Source: CAYSLC01 sp964431545 (lineage in GTDB: Bacteria > Desulfobacterota > Desulfobacteria > Desulfobacterales > JAABSP01). Taken from it: 51,913 nucleotides of DNA. The stretch covers positions 1-51,913 of the forward strand of contig CAYSLC010000011.1 of NCBI GenBank assembly GCA_964431545.1, written 5' to 3'. The position numbers and the translations under genes were made by a program. Shown here one piece after another: positions 25,779 through 34,080 of the stretch (the first letter of the stretch is position 1; each line of letters opens with the position of its first letter). The notes under the pieces were generated by a model. The model was not told where the DNA came from. It saw only the letters and a list, made by a program, of their open reading frames with translations, and searched no databases.

Positions 25779-26857
25779 CCCACCCCCCGCCGGATCGGCT
25801 GCTCCATGGGAAGGATCTCCGCCACCGCCCGAAAGACCCGTTCCACCGGCAGGCTCGCCATGCAGTAGCCTCCGCCCCGGGGGCAGTCCTTCCGGCCGTG
25901 GCCGCAGGGGCGGCAGGGGAATTCGGCGGCCACCACCCGGTCGTGGGGCCGCCGGGGGCCCCATGACTCCCACCGGGTGGGGCCGAAGAGGGCCACCGCC
26001 GGGGTCCCCACGGCGGTGGCCATGTGGATGGGGGCCGAGTCGTTGCCCACCAGGCAGGCGGCCCGGCCGATGACGGCGGGCAGCGCTTCCAGGGGGACTT
26101 CCCCGGACAGATCGACGATCCCCGGGAGGCCGGCGATCTGCCGAATCCGATCGACCGCCCCCCGATCCCCGGGACCGCCCAGGAGGACGGCCGGCAGTCC
26201 CGCCTCCCGGATGATCCGGCCGGCCAGGGCCGCGAACCGTTCCGGGGGCCAGCTTTTGTACCACCGCCGGGAGCCCGGATGGATCGCCACGAAGGGGTGT
26301 CGGGGCGATACCCCCGCCGCTGTCAGCAGATGATCCGCCCATGCGCCGTCTTCGTCGGCCACGGGGAGGCGGGGGTGGATTTCCGTCGCCGGTAAATTCA
26401 GGGCCTCCGCCGCCTTGAGGTGGTGATCCACCGTGTGCCGGCCGTCGAGCACCGAGTCGACCACCCGGGTGTAAAAGAGTCGGTTCCGGAAAAGATGGTC
26501 GCTCCGGTAGCCGATCCGGCGGCGGGCCCCCGAGGCGAAGGCGAGGAAGGCGGACCGGTCGTTGTTGGTCAGGTCGATGGCGGTGTCGTACCGGCCCCGG
26601 CGGATCTCCCGGAGGAGCCCGAGGACGGCCCCGGGATCGTTGCGCCGGCCCTCGTCCAGGGCGAGAACCCGCCGGACATCGGGGTGCCCCTTGAGGACCG
26701 AGGCGGTGGACCGGTGAACCAGCACGTCGACGGATGCGCCGGGGAGGCCCTCGGCCAGGGCCTGGAGCAGCGGGGTGGTCAGCACCGTATCCCCGATATA
26801 CCGCAGCTTGATCACCAGAATCCGTCGGGGCGGGGACTCAGGACGGCGTGTCGGCAT
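25775..26857 (-). CDS. Family 9 glycosyltransferase (heptosyltransferase, WaaQ-like)
   Basis: 360 aa. N-terminal RRILVIKLRYIGDTVLTTPL matches ADP-heptose:LPS heptosyltransferases. The C-terminal donor site shows NDSAPIHMATAVGTPAVALFGPT (about 290), and the family Cys cluster is FPCRPCGHGRKDCP. By cluster position and RYIGD motif it is closest to heptosyltransferase III (WaaQ/RfaQ), but WaaC and WaaF are separately encoded here. It overlaps waaP by 20 nt and the next GT by 4 nt. Confidence 0.88.
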   Translation of the reverse strand: MPTRRPESPPRRILVIKLRYIGDTVLTTPLLQALAEGLPGASVDVLVHRSTASVLKGHPDVRRVLALDEGRRNDPGAVLGLLREIRRGRYDTAIDLTNNDRSAFLAFASGARRRIGYRSDHLFRNRLFYTRVVDSVLDGRHTVDHHLKAAEALNLPATEIHPRLPVADEDGAWADHLLTAAGVSPRHPFVAIHPGSRRWYKSWPPERFAALAGRIIREAGLPAVLLGGPGDRGAVDRIRQIAGLPGIVDLSGEVPLEALPAVIGRAACLVGNDSAPIHMATAVGTPAVALFGPTRWESWGPRRPHDRVVAAEFPCRPCGHGRKDCPRGGGYCMASLPVERVFRAVAEILPMEQPIRRGVG

Positions 26858-27728
26858 ATCGTCCGTCGACGACCGGCGGCTCCTCCGGTCGGGATGTCCG
26901 CCGTCTCCGGCGGATGTTGTCGGTGTGGCGGGCGATGCGTCCGATCTTCCGGTCGATCCAGAACCGCTGGAGACGCTCCAGGGGTCCCGGGGACGCCTTT
27001 TCCTTGTAGGCCAAAAGCAGCCCGGTGCGGTCCTCCGGGGAGAAGGGGGGCTGGGGCAGGGTGTAGGCGAGGCGGGCCAGACTCCGGACCATCCATCGCC
27101 ACCGGAGGACCCGCCGCCGGTCCGCCCCGCCCAGGTCGAACAGGGCGAGGTCCGGGACCGTGGCGTCCTCCGGAGATCCGAGGAGAAGGTGGGTGGCGTT
27201 GAAATCCCGGTGGTTCAATCCGGCCCGGTGCATCCGCCGGGCCAGGGCCGCCGCCCCCCGGATCAGGGCCTCCCGCCGGCTTCGCCCTTCCGGGTCGCAG
27301 AAGAGGTCCGGCCGATGCCGGAGCAGCGTCTCCAGGGGGACCAGGGGATGGACATCCAGCGTCGCCACCAGCGATCGCCCATCGCACCCGTGGGCGAGCC
27401 GTTCCCCGCAGGCCACGGGGATCACCGTGGGGATGGCGGCCCGGCGGAAGGCCAGGATGTTCTCGAACTCCGTCCGGCCCCGGGACCGCCGGCCCGGCCG
27501 TTCCGACCCGTGACGCTTGACGAAGAGGGCCCGGCCCTCGGGCCGGCCGGGAAGGGGAAGGCGGACCACCGAGCGCCCCGGGATCTCTTTGACCCTCTCG
27601 CCCCCTTCGGCCCGCCAGAGTGCCTCGAACCGGTCGAGGCCGAGATCCCGCAGAAGCGGCGCGGCCTCCCGGTTGACGGTCAGGTCCCCCATGGGGGCGG
27701 TCTCCACGGGGGCGAGATACCGGCTCAT
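26838..27728 (-). CDS. waaP: LPS core heptose kinase (WaaP-like)
   Basis: 296 aa, protein-kinase-like fold. Lys of the nucleotide site in ALFVKRHG, Glu in RGRTEFENILAFR, catalytic loop HRDFNATHLLL (about 172-182), and DLGGADRRRVLRWRW where kinases have the DFG segment (here LFDLGGA). WaaP phosphorylates a core heptose on the cytoplasmic face, stabilising the outer membrane. The ATG at 27728 is chosen because it overlaps the preceding stop by 4 nt (ATGA) with GGCAGGG just upstream; a GTG at 27743 is an alternative. Confidence 0.88.
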   Translation of the reverse strand: MSRYLAPVETAPMGDLTVNREAAPLLRDLGLDRFEALWRAEGGERVKEIPGRSVVRLPLPGRPEGRALFVKRHGSERPGRRSRGRTEFENILAFRRAAIPTVIPVACGERLAHGCDGRSLVATLDVHPLVPLETLLRHRPDLFCDPEGRSRREALIRGAAALARRMHRAGLNHRDFNATHLLLGSPEDATVPDLALFDLGGADRRRVLRWRWMVRSLARLAYTLPQPPFSPEDRTGLLLAYKEKASPGPLERLQRFWIDRKIGRIARHTDNIRRRRRTSRPEEPPVVDGRYADTPS

Positions 27729-28864
27729 CCCTGCCGGGGCCACTGGCGCACCTCTTCATAGAGCCGGATCGCGCGCTTCGCGTGGGCCTCCAGGGTGAAG
27801 GCCCCGGCGACCGCGGCGCATCGACGGGACATCTCGGCCGATTCATCCGGGGGGAGGGTCGACATCTCGGTGATTCGGCGGGCCAGCTCCCGGGGATCGT
27901 CCCCCTGGAGGACGTATCCGTTGCGGCCCTCCTCGATGAGTTCCGCGGCGCCGTTGTGCCGGGTGGTGATCACCGGCAGGCCGCAGGCCATCGCCTCCAG
28001 GCAGACATTGGCGAACGCGTCGTACCGGGTGGGGAGGACGAAGAGGTCGGCGGCGGCATAGAGTTCCGGCGTGTCCGACCGGGGGCCGGCGAACCGGACC
28101 CGGTCCCCCAACCCGTGGGTCCGGGCCCACTTGAGATAGGGTCCGGGGTCGTCGTTGCCCACCACCAGGAGACGGGTTTCCGGGGCCGCCGACAGGGCCA
28201 TGGCCTCCAAGAGGAACCGGAGGTTCTTGAGCCGGAAGTTGTTGGCCACAAAGAGGATCACCCGGTCCGTCTCGCCGTGGCCGAGTCGATCCCGCATCCC
28301 ATTGCGCGCCCGGTCCCGGAGCCGGGCGTGAAACCGCCCCGTGTCCACTCCGTTGTAGAGGACCCGGATCCGGCCGGGGGCCACCGGATAGTGGTCGAGG
28401 ATCTGTTCCTTCACCAGTTCGGAGTTGGTCATGATGCACTTGCATCCGCCGGAGAGGAAGATCCGCCTCTCCAGAGCGGAAAGGACCCGGCGCCGGAGGC
28501 CGGCGGACTTGAAGGCCCGGAGGAGGGGGGATTCGTACCGTTGGGCCACCATGACGGGGCTGATCCCGTCGGAGACCCGGAAGATGTCCTGGCGGAAAAG
28601 CCGGTCCATGCTGTGGAGCACGGAGAGGTCGAGGCCGGCGGCGGCCCGCCCCGCGAAGTGGGCGAAGGAGAGGTGCTTGAAAGGGGAGCCCAGGTGCCAG
28701 ATGGGGACCCGGTGGAAGGTGATCCCCGGCTCCCGGAGATGGGTGTTGGCCAGGACGTGAACCTCGTGGCCGGCGCGGACCAGCTGCCGGCCCAGCATCA
28801 CCGAATACCGCTCCTTGCCCCCCTTGTCGAGGACATGGTCCCTGCAGGCGATCCCGATCTTCAC
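27725..28864 (-). CDS. Family 4 glycosyltransferase (WaaG-like)
   Basis: 379 aa, GT-B fold. N-terminal KIGIACRDHVLDKGGKERY with the glycine-rich GGKE loop; C-terminal ILFVANNFRLKNLRFLLEA, LLVVGND and the EX7E-type motif EAMACGLPVITTRHNGAAE (about 295-313). WaaG adds the first core glucose to the inner-core heptose, and the cluster position fits. The start is the GTG at 28864, forming GTGA with the stop of the preceding gene; upstream in-frame sequence up to 28984 is not needed. Confidence 0.88.
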   Translation of the reverse strand: MKIGIACRDHVLDKGGKERYSVMLGRQLVRAGHEVHVLANTHLREPGITFHRVPIWHLGSPFKHLSFAHFAGRAAAGLDLSVLHSMDRLFRQDIFRVSDGISPVMVAQRYESPLLRAFKSAGLRRRVLSALERRIFLSGGCKCIMTNSELVKEQILDHYPVAPGRIRVLYNGVDTGRFHARLRDRARNGMRDRLGHGETDRVILFVANNFRLKNLRFLLEAMALSAAPETRLLVVGNDDPGPYLKWARTHGLGDRVRFAGPRSDTPELYAAADLFVLPTRYDAFANVCLEAMACGLPVITTRHNGAAELIEEGRNGYVLQGDDPRELARRITEMSTLPPDESAEMSRRCAAVAGAFTLEAHAKRAIRLYEEVRQWPRQG

Positions 28865-30438
28865 GGCGACAGCCCATAGAGGATGATGTCCCCCTGGTCG
28901 GGGGCCCACCAGTGGCGCAGCGGTTTCAGGCGGCCCGCGAGGGCCGGCCACTCGGCGGCGGGGGGCGGATCGGCCGAGCGCCACAGGAGGTAGTCGGCCT
29001 CCTGGTCGAGAAAATCGGCCCCTTCCGGGCCCCTGCCGTCGAGGATGGCCGCCCGCGGGAAGGGCGGAGCCCCCGGATAGTCGAGATGGGTGTAGAAGTC
29101 CACCAGAATCAGTTCCTTGAACCGGCCGGCCACCACCACCGGACGGGCGTCCCCGGCCAGCCGGGCGATATGGGTCCCGATCTCCTTGAAGATCCGTTTA
29201 TCCCCCCGGTCATCATACCGCAATATCTTCGGCATGGAAACCCCGATGATCAACAGACAGACCAGGGCCAGAGCGGCGGACCGCTCCATGCCCAGGCGCC
29301 TTGCCATGCCGTCCCGGAGCCTCGCGACGCCGTACCCCATGAAGACGAAGGCCGGAAAGAGGAACAGGGCGATCCACCGGCTGTACATGGCCCAGAGGTG
29401 GAAGACCTGGGCGTAGAGCACGACAAGCGCGGCCCCGCCCCCCAGGCAGAGGTAGACGAGCCGGGGGTCCCGGCGGATCTCGCGCCGGGCGGAAACGAGG
29501 CCCGCGGCCCAGAGGAGAAACAAGGGCGCATGGAAGGCCCGGACGGTCTGGACCAGGAGGATCCCCAGGGCGAGGAACCAGAGGAGGTTCCGGACCCGCT
29601 CCAGGAAATACCGTTCGATGCTTCCCGGCGCCCCCTGATCGATCCAGCGGGCGAGGCTCTCCCGAAGCGCCCCGTACCGGTCGTCGAGGCCGGCCAGCCG
29701 GTCGATGATCCGCGCCGGGCCGAGCAGCTCGATATCCAGGTCCCCGAACAGGACCAGATTGAATCCCCCCAGCAGCAGAAGGGCCGCCGACGGCCCCAGG
29801 AACCAGGCCAGATCCCGCCATCTCCCCCCGCCCCGGCCGAAGAGGAGAAAGCCGGCGGATACCACCAGAAGGGAGACCGCCTCGATCCGGGCCCAGGCGG
29901 CAAAGAGAAGGCTCGCGCAGGCCAGGGAGAGGAGGACCGGCCGGCGCCGCTCCAGGTGGAGGACGAACAGATAGAGTCCGAGCATCAGGAAGGGCCAGTA
30001 GAGCGGACCGCGGATGATCTCCCGGGCGGTGCTCACAAATGACGGGCAGAGGGCGAAGGCGAGCAGGGCCGCGGCGGCCACGGTCTCCTCGAAGAACCGC
30101 CGCAGGAGCCACCAGAGGGGGACCAGGACCAGGGAGCCGAAGAGGACCGAGACCGCCGTGGCCGCCGTCACCCAGTCGCCGGTCAGGGGGTAGGCGAGGG
30201 CGATGAGGATGGCGTAGTTGGTCAACAGGGGGTAGCCGCTGGTGACCAGGTGGGACTGGCCGTGGTAGAGGGCCTTGGCCTGCTGGATGTAGAAGGTGGC
30301 GTCGGTGTTGACCACCTCGGTGTGGCAGGCGCAGAAGATCCGGACGGCAAGCCCGAGGAAGATCACCAGGAGGGCCGTCCGTCCTAATGGGAAGGACGAT
30401 GGGGGCGCGGGGCCCGTGTCGGTGGCGGGCCCCGTCAT
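28861..30438 (-). CDS. GT39/ArnT-like membrane glycosyltransferase
   Basis: 525 aa with about ten to eleven membrane helices. The first helix ends in VRIFCACHTEVVNTDATFYIQQAKAL, an acidic-residue loop (NTDATFY) typical of C-type lipid-linked glycosyltransferases such as ArnT and PMT. A soluble C-terminal domain of about 100 residues faces the periplasm (VVVAGRFKELILVDFYTHLD). Such enzymes use polyprenyl-phosphate sugars to modify lipid A or core. The ATG overlaps the waaC stop (ATGA). Donor and acceptor unknown. Confidence 0.82.
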   Translation of the reverse strand: MTGPATDTGPAPPSSFPLGRTALLVIFLGLAVRIFCACHTEVVNTDATFYIQQAKALYHGQSHLVTSGYPLLTNYAILIALAYPLTGDWVTAATAVSVLFGSLVLVPLWWLLRRFFEETVAAAALLAFALCPSFVSTAREIIRGPLYWPFLMLGLYLFVLHLERRRPVLLSLACASLLFAAWARIEAVSLLVVSAGFLLFGRGGGRWRDLAWFLGPSAALLLLGGFNLVLFGDLDIELLGPARIIDRLAGLDDRYGALRESLARWIDQGAPGSIERYFLERVRNLLWFLALGILLVQTVRAFHAPLFLLWAAGLVSARREIRRDPRLVYLCLGGGAALVVLYAQVFHLWAMYSRWIALFLFPAFVFMGYGVARLRDGMARRLGMERSAALALVCLLIIGVSMPKILRYDDRGDKRIFKEIGTHIARLAGDARPVVVAGRFKELILVDFYTHLDYPGAPPFPRAAILDGRGPEGADFLDQEADYLLWRSADPPPAAEWPALAGRLKPLRHWWAPDQGDIILYGLSP

Positions 30439-31637
30439 CCGTCGTCCTCCGGATGCGCCTTCCGGCCGTGGGAGGGGGCTTCTCGTACCGGGGTTTCGGG
30501 ATCGGTGTCCGCGTCGTCTTCGGCGGAACGGGGGCGCCTTCTCCGATCCTTCGGCAGCAGCGTCTCCACGGCGGTGAGCACGTCGGGGACGTCGATGGCG
30601 GCCATGCAGGCGGTCGTCCCGCACCGGCGGCGGAAACAGGGGGCGCACGGCAGGCCGGCCCGGACCACCCGGTGGCCGGGGCCGAAGGGGCCGGTGCGCC
30701 AGGGGGCGGTTGGACCGAACAGGGCCACCACCGGGGTCCCCACCGCGGCGGCCAGGTGCATGGGGCCGGTGTCGGTGGTGACGGCCAGGTCGGCGGTCCG
30801 GAAGAGGGCCGCCAGCTCCGGGAGCGATGTTTCACCGGCCAGGTTGGCGGCCAGGCTCCCCATTTGTCCCAGGATCCCGGAGATCACCCCCCGGTCCGCC
30901 CCCGCCCCGGTGAAGACCACCCGTGCCCCGTACCGGGCCGCCAGCCGGTCGGCGAGCCGGGCGAACTTTTCGGCCGACCAGAGCTTGGTGGCCCACTTGG
31001 CCATGGGGTTGACCGCCACCAGGGGTCCGGTGCCCGTGGCGCCGTGCCGGGCCAGCAGGCCGTTCACCTTTTCGAGGGCCGCATCCCCGACGGGGAGGCG
31101 GTATTCCACCACCGGGGTGGGGATCCCCAGGCCGTTCAGGATGTCGAGGCTCCGCGGCAGAGCGTGGCGGTCCATGGAGCGAAGGGGGAAACGGTGGTTG
31201 AGGAACCAGTGGCTGCCTTCGATATGGTCGAGGCCCGATCCGTAGCCGGCCTTCCGCCTCCCCCTTGCCAATCCCACCAGGAGGCCGCTCTTCAAGAGCT
31301 GCTGGAAGTCGATCACCAGGTCATACCGGGTCTCCCGGAGGTCCCGGACGAACCGCCCCATTTCCAGGAGCGCCCGGCGCCGATCCCGGAAGGAGGATGA
31401 CCGGCCGAGGAGGGATCGGACCCAATCCTTCCGCCGGGAGACGATCACCCGGTCGAGGGACGGGTGGCCCTCGAGGAGGGGGGCGGCCGCCGCCTCCACG
31501 ACCCAGGCGATGTGAGCCGCCGGGTAGGCCCGCCGCAAGGCGTTGAGGGCGGGCAGGGTGTGGATCACGTCCCCGATGGCGGAGAGCTTGACCATCAGGA
31601 TCCTTTTGGGCGGGATCCTCTCGGGCGGGATCTTCAT
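30435..31637 (-). CDS. waaC: ADP-heptose:LPS heptosyltransferase I
   Basis: 400 aa, GT9. N-terminal KRILMVKLSAIGDVIHTLPALN is the WaaC signature (KLSAIGDVIH). Donor-site motif TTDTGPMHLAAAVGTPVVALFGPT and a Cys cluster near the C-terminus. It adds the first heptose to Kdo in the LPS inner core. A ~40-residue hydrophilic tail (from KDRRRRPRS) is extra compared with typical members. The ATG at 31637 overlaps the waaF stop by 4 nt. Confidence 0.93.
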   Translation of the reverse strand: MKIPPERIPPKRILMVKLSAIGDVIHTLPALNALRRAYPAAHIAWVVEAAAAPLLEGHPSLDRVIVSRRKDWVRSLLGRSSSFRDRRRALLEMGRFVRDLRETRYDLVIDFQQLLKSGLLVGLARGRRKAGYGSGLDHIEGSHWFLNHRFPLRSMDRHALPRSLDILNGLGIPTPVVEYRLPVGDAALEKVNGLLARHGATGTGPLVAVNPMAKWATKLWSAEKFARLADRLAARYGARVVFTGAGADRGVISGILGQMGSLAANLAGETSLPELAALFRTADLAVTTDTGPMHLAAAVGTPVVALFGPTAPWRTGPFGPGHRVVRAGLPCAPCFRRRCGTTACMAAIDVPDVLTAVETLLPKDRRRRPRSAEDDADTDPETPVREAPSHGRKAHPEDDG

Positions 31638-32701
31638 GAGGATCCCTTTCGCCCGTGCCGGAGAAGCGATTTCCGGGCCGACGCCAAGACCCGGTCGACG
31701 GTCACGCCGGCCATGCAGCGGTGATCGATGGGGCACTCCGGCTTCATGCACGGCGCGCAGGGGGTCGGGTGCCAGATCATCTCGGCGTGGGGTCCGGCCG
31801 GGGAGGTGGTCCTCCGGTCGGTGGGGCCGAAGACGGCGATCTGGGGGATCTCCAGGGCCGCGGCCACGTGCATCAATCCCGAGTCGTTGGTGATGAAGAG
31901 ATCGCAGCAGCCGATGAGGGCCATGGCCCGGCGGAGGGTGGTGGCGCCGCACAGGTTGACGCACCGGATCCCCACCTCCCCCCGGATCCGGTCCCCCAGG
32001 GCCTTCTCTCCGGGGCCGCCGAAGACCAGGACCCGGACCCCGAAGTCCCGGACCAGGCCCCGGCAGACCTCCGCGTACCGGTCGGCGGGCCACCGTTTGG
32101 CGCCGCCGAAGGCCGCCCCCGGATTGATGCCCACCCGCCCGGCCCCATCGTCGGGACCGCCCAGATTCCGGAGGAGGGCGAGGGCCTCCCGCCGCTCACC
32201 GGGGGCGATGGCCAGGCGAAGGGTCCGGTCGTCGGCCCGCAGGCCGGCCCTTTTGAGCAGGTTGAGGTAGTAGTCGATCTGGTGGACCCGCTTCTCCCGG
32301 ACCCCGAGCCGGACCGCGTGGGTGAGCAGAGGCCCCCGGCCGTCGGATGCGTACCCCATCCGCCGGGGGATCCGGGCCAGGAGGGTCAGCAGGGCCGGCT
32401 CGAAGGCGTTCTGGAGGAGTACGGCCAGGTGAAACCGCCGCTTCCGGAGATCGTTCACCAGGGCGAGTTTGCCCCGCCATCCCGCGTGGCCTTCCCGGGC
32501 ATCGTACGGCAGGACCTCGTCCACGTCCGGACTCCCCTTATACACCGGTACCACCCACGGCTTGGCCAGCACGACGAGCCGGGCGTCCGGAAAGGCCGAA
32601 CGGGCCGCCCGGACCGCCGGAGTGGCCATGACGGCGTCGCCGATCCAGTTGGGGGCCCGGATCAGGATCCGCCGAAGCACTGTGGGATCGAGGGACCTCA
32701 T
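31634..32701 (-). CDS. waaF: ADP-heptose:LPS heptosyltransferase II
   Basis: 355 aa, GT9. N-terminal RILIRAPNWIGDAVMATPAV is the WaaF signature (PNWIGDAVM). The middle INPGAAFGGAKRWP and the donor site TNDSGLMHVAAALEIPQIAVFGPT are intact, with a Cys cluster at CAPCMKPECPIDHRC. Adds the second heptose of the inner core. The ATG at 32701 overlaps the lpxL stop by 4 nt. Confidence 0.95.
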   Translation of the reverse strand: MRSLDPTVLRRILIRAPNWIGDAVMATPAVRAARSAFPDARLVVLAKPWVVPVYKGSPDVDEVLPYDAREGHAGWRGKLALVNDLRKRRFHLAVLLQNAFEPALLTLLARIPRRMGYASDGRGPLLTHAVRLGVREKRVHQIDYYLNLLKRAGLRADDRTLRLAIAPGERREALALLRNLGGPDDGAGRVGINPGAAFGGAKRWPADRYAEVCRGLVRDFGVRVLVFGGPGEKALGDRIRGEVGIRCVNLCGATTLRRAMALIGCCDLFITNDSGLMHVAAALEIPQIAVFGPTDRRTTSPAGPHAEMIWHPTPCAPCMKPECPIDHRCMAGVTVDRVLASARKSLLRHGRKGSS

Positions 32702-33672
32702 CGCCGTCGTCTCCCCCGCTTCTTCCGCTTTGGGAGCGGCATCTGGCGGGGCCAGGGCCGGTAGGGCTTGCCCTTCCAGCGGCGGTGGACCCAGAACCAC
32801 TGGTCGGGGTACTCCCGGATCAGCGCCTCCAGCGCGTCGTTGTAGCGCTGGGTGTTGGTCTCGATGTCCTTGGTCCGGTCCCCGGTCCGGATCAGGGGGA
32901 TTTCGGGGCGGAAGACGGCCCGGAAGGTCCGGCCCTCCCGCATCAGGAAGCCGGGAACCACCGGGGCGCCGGTTTTCATGGCGAGCAAAGCCAGCCCCTT
33001 GTTGGTGCAGGCGGGGTGGCCGAAGAAGTCGACGAAGACCCCGTCGTACCAGTCGACGTTCTGGTCGAGGAGGACCCCCACCAGCTCCCGTCGCCTGAGG
33101 CTTTTGAGGACCCGACGCATGGAGTGGGCCTTGGGGATCATGGTGGCGCCGTACCGGGACCGGAGATCGATGAAAAACCGGTCCAGGGGGGCGAAGTCCA
33201 GTGGACGGTAGATGATGCTGGCCGGATAGCCGGCGGCCATGGCGGTGGCCAGGGGCAGGAGTTCCCAGTTGCCGGTGTGGCCGGTGAGGGTCAGCACGCC
33301 GTTCCCCCGGTTGTAGGCGGTCTGGAGGTGGTGGAGACCGTCCACCCGGAACCGCCGCCCGAAGTTTCGACCGTTGACGGTGAGGGACCATCCGATCTCG
33401 AAAGGCACCTGTCCGATGCCCATGAAGACCCGCCGGGCCAGGCGGCGGATCTCCCGGTGCCCCTTTTCGGGGAAGGCCCGCCTCAGGTTCTTTTCGGCGA
33501 TCCGCCGGTGTTTCCGGTCCATGGCGTACCAGATCCGTCCCAGGGACCTTCCGGCGGCCTCGCCCCAGGTCCGGGGCACCAGCGCCAATGACCGGAAGGC
33601 GCCCCTGATCAACCCCTCCATGATCTTCAAGTGATCCGTTTCCATCTCCGTTTCGTTCGATGCAAGACCCAT
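32698..33672 (-). CDS. lpxL: Lipid A late acyltransferase (LpxL/HtrB family)
   Basis: 324 aa. The acyltransferase HX4D/E motif is HTGNWE (about 135-140), preceded by the typical KNLRRAFPE. The tail is strongly basic (PKRKKRGRRRR). LpxL-type enzymes acylate Kdo-lipid A at the inner membrane. The start is uncertain: ATG 33672 lies only about 5 nt after the predicted transcription start, whereas ATGs at 33645 and 33621 leave longer leaders but poor ribosome sites. It is the first gene of the LPS run, behind a near-consensus promoter. Confidence 0.9.
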   Translation of the reverse strand: MGLASNETEMETDHLKIMEGLIRGAFRSLALVPRTWGEAAGRSLGRIWYAMDRKHRRIAEKNLRRAFPEKGHREIRRLARRVFMGIGQVPFEIGWSLTVNGRNFGRRFRVDGLHHLQTAYNRGNGVLTLTGHTGNWELLPLATAMAAGYPASIIYRPLDFAPLDRFFIDLRSRYGATMIPKAHSMRRVLKSLRRRELVGVLLDQNVDWYDGVFVDFFGHPACTNKGLALLAMKTGAPVVPGFLMREGRTFRAVFRPEIPLIRTGDRTKDIETNTQRYNDALEALIREYPDQWFWVHRRWKGKPYRPWPRQMPLPKRKKRGRRRR

Positions 33673-33683
33673 TTTGCACGGAA

Positions 33684-33712
33684 CCTATAGTGGGAGGATC
33701 GTTCGGTGTCAA
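33684..33712 (-). promoter_or_regulatory. Near-consensus promoter of the LPS operon
   Basis: On the minus strand TTGACA (33712-33707), a 17-bp spacer and TATAGG (33689-33684). It predicts a start near 33677 and probably drives all nine overlapping LPS genes, since no internal promoter space exists. Confidence 0.75.
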
Positions 33713-33791
33713 GGAGGAAAGCCTCTCGGCAACGGTTTGTGGGGCCGCCCCCCGCGGGGTCGCCAGAAAGGCATCGTCCGGAAAAATTGTA

Positions 33792-33820
33792 TTGACAGAG
33801 GTGGGCGGCTTTGATAAATA
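33792..33820 (+). promoter_or_regulatory. Promoter of tRNA-Ala
   Basis: Perfect -35 TTGACA (33792-33797) with an AT-rich -10 region GATAAATA (33813-33820) 15-17 bp on, just ahead of the tRNA 5' end at 33833. Confidence 0.65.
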
Positions 33821-33832
33821 TCGAACCTCTTC

Positions 33833-33908
33833 GGGGCTGTAGCTCAGTTGGGAGAGCGCATGACTGGCAGTCATGAGGCCAGGGGTTCGAATCCCCTCAG
33901 CTCCACCA
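33833..33908 (+). tRNA. tRNA-Ala (anticodon GGC)
   Basis: 76 nt including an encoded CCA. Acceptor GGGGCTG pairs with CAGCTCC, with one G-T wobble. D arm is GCTC/GAGC. The anticodon stem CATGA/TCATG holds loop CTGGCAG, giving anticodon GGC (alanine). The T arm AGGGG/CCCCT has a TTCGAAT loop. A promoter lies upstream and an intrinsic terminator 15 nt downstream, so it is a single-tRNA transcript. Confidence 0.97.
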
Positions 33909-33923
33909 TTTCAGGTTTTTTGG

Positions 33924-33954
33924 GGGGACGGTTGTGATCAACCGTCCCCTTTTT
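33924..33954 (+). terminator. Intrinsic terminator after tRNA-Ala
   Basis: 10-bp stem GGGGACGGTT / AACCGTCCCC with loop GTGATC, followed by five T residues. Confidence 0.85.
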
Positions 33955-34080
33955 CGTTGGGGACTCCTCGACCGCGTTCCGGTGCCCGATTCCGGGAACC
34001 GTCGGAAAACGAGTTCGAAACCACGCACGGAAAAGCCCCATTTTCCCCCGGCCGCATCGCCGGGAGCCCGGAGGTGACCC

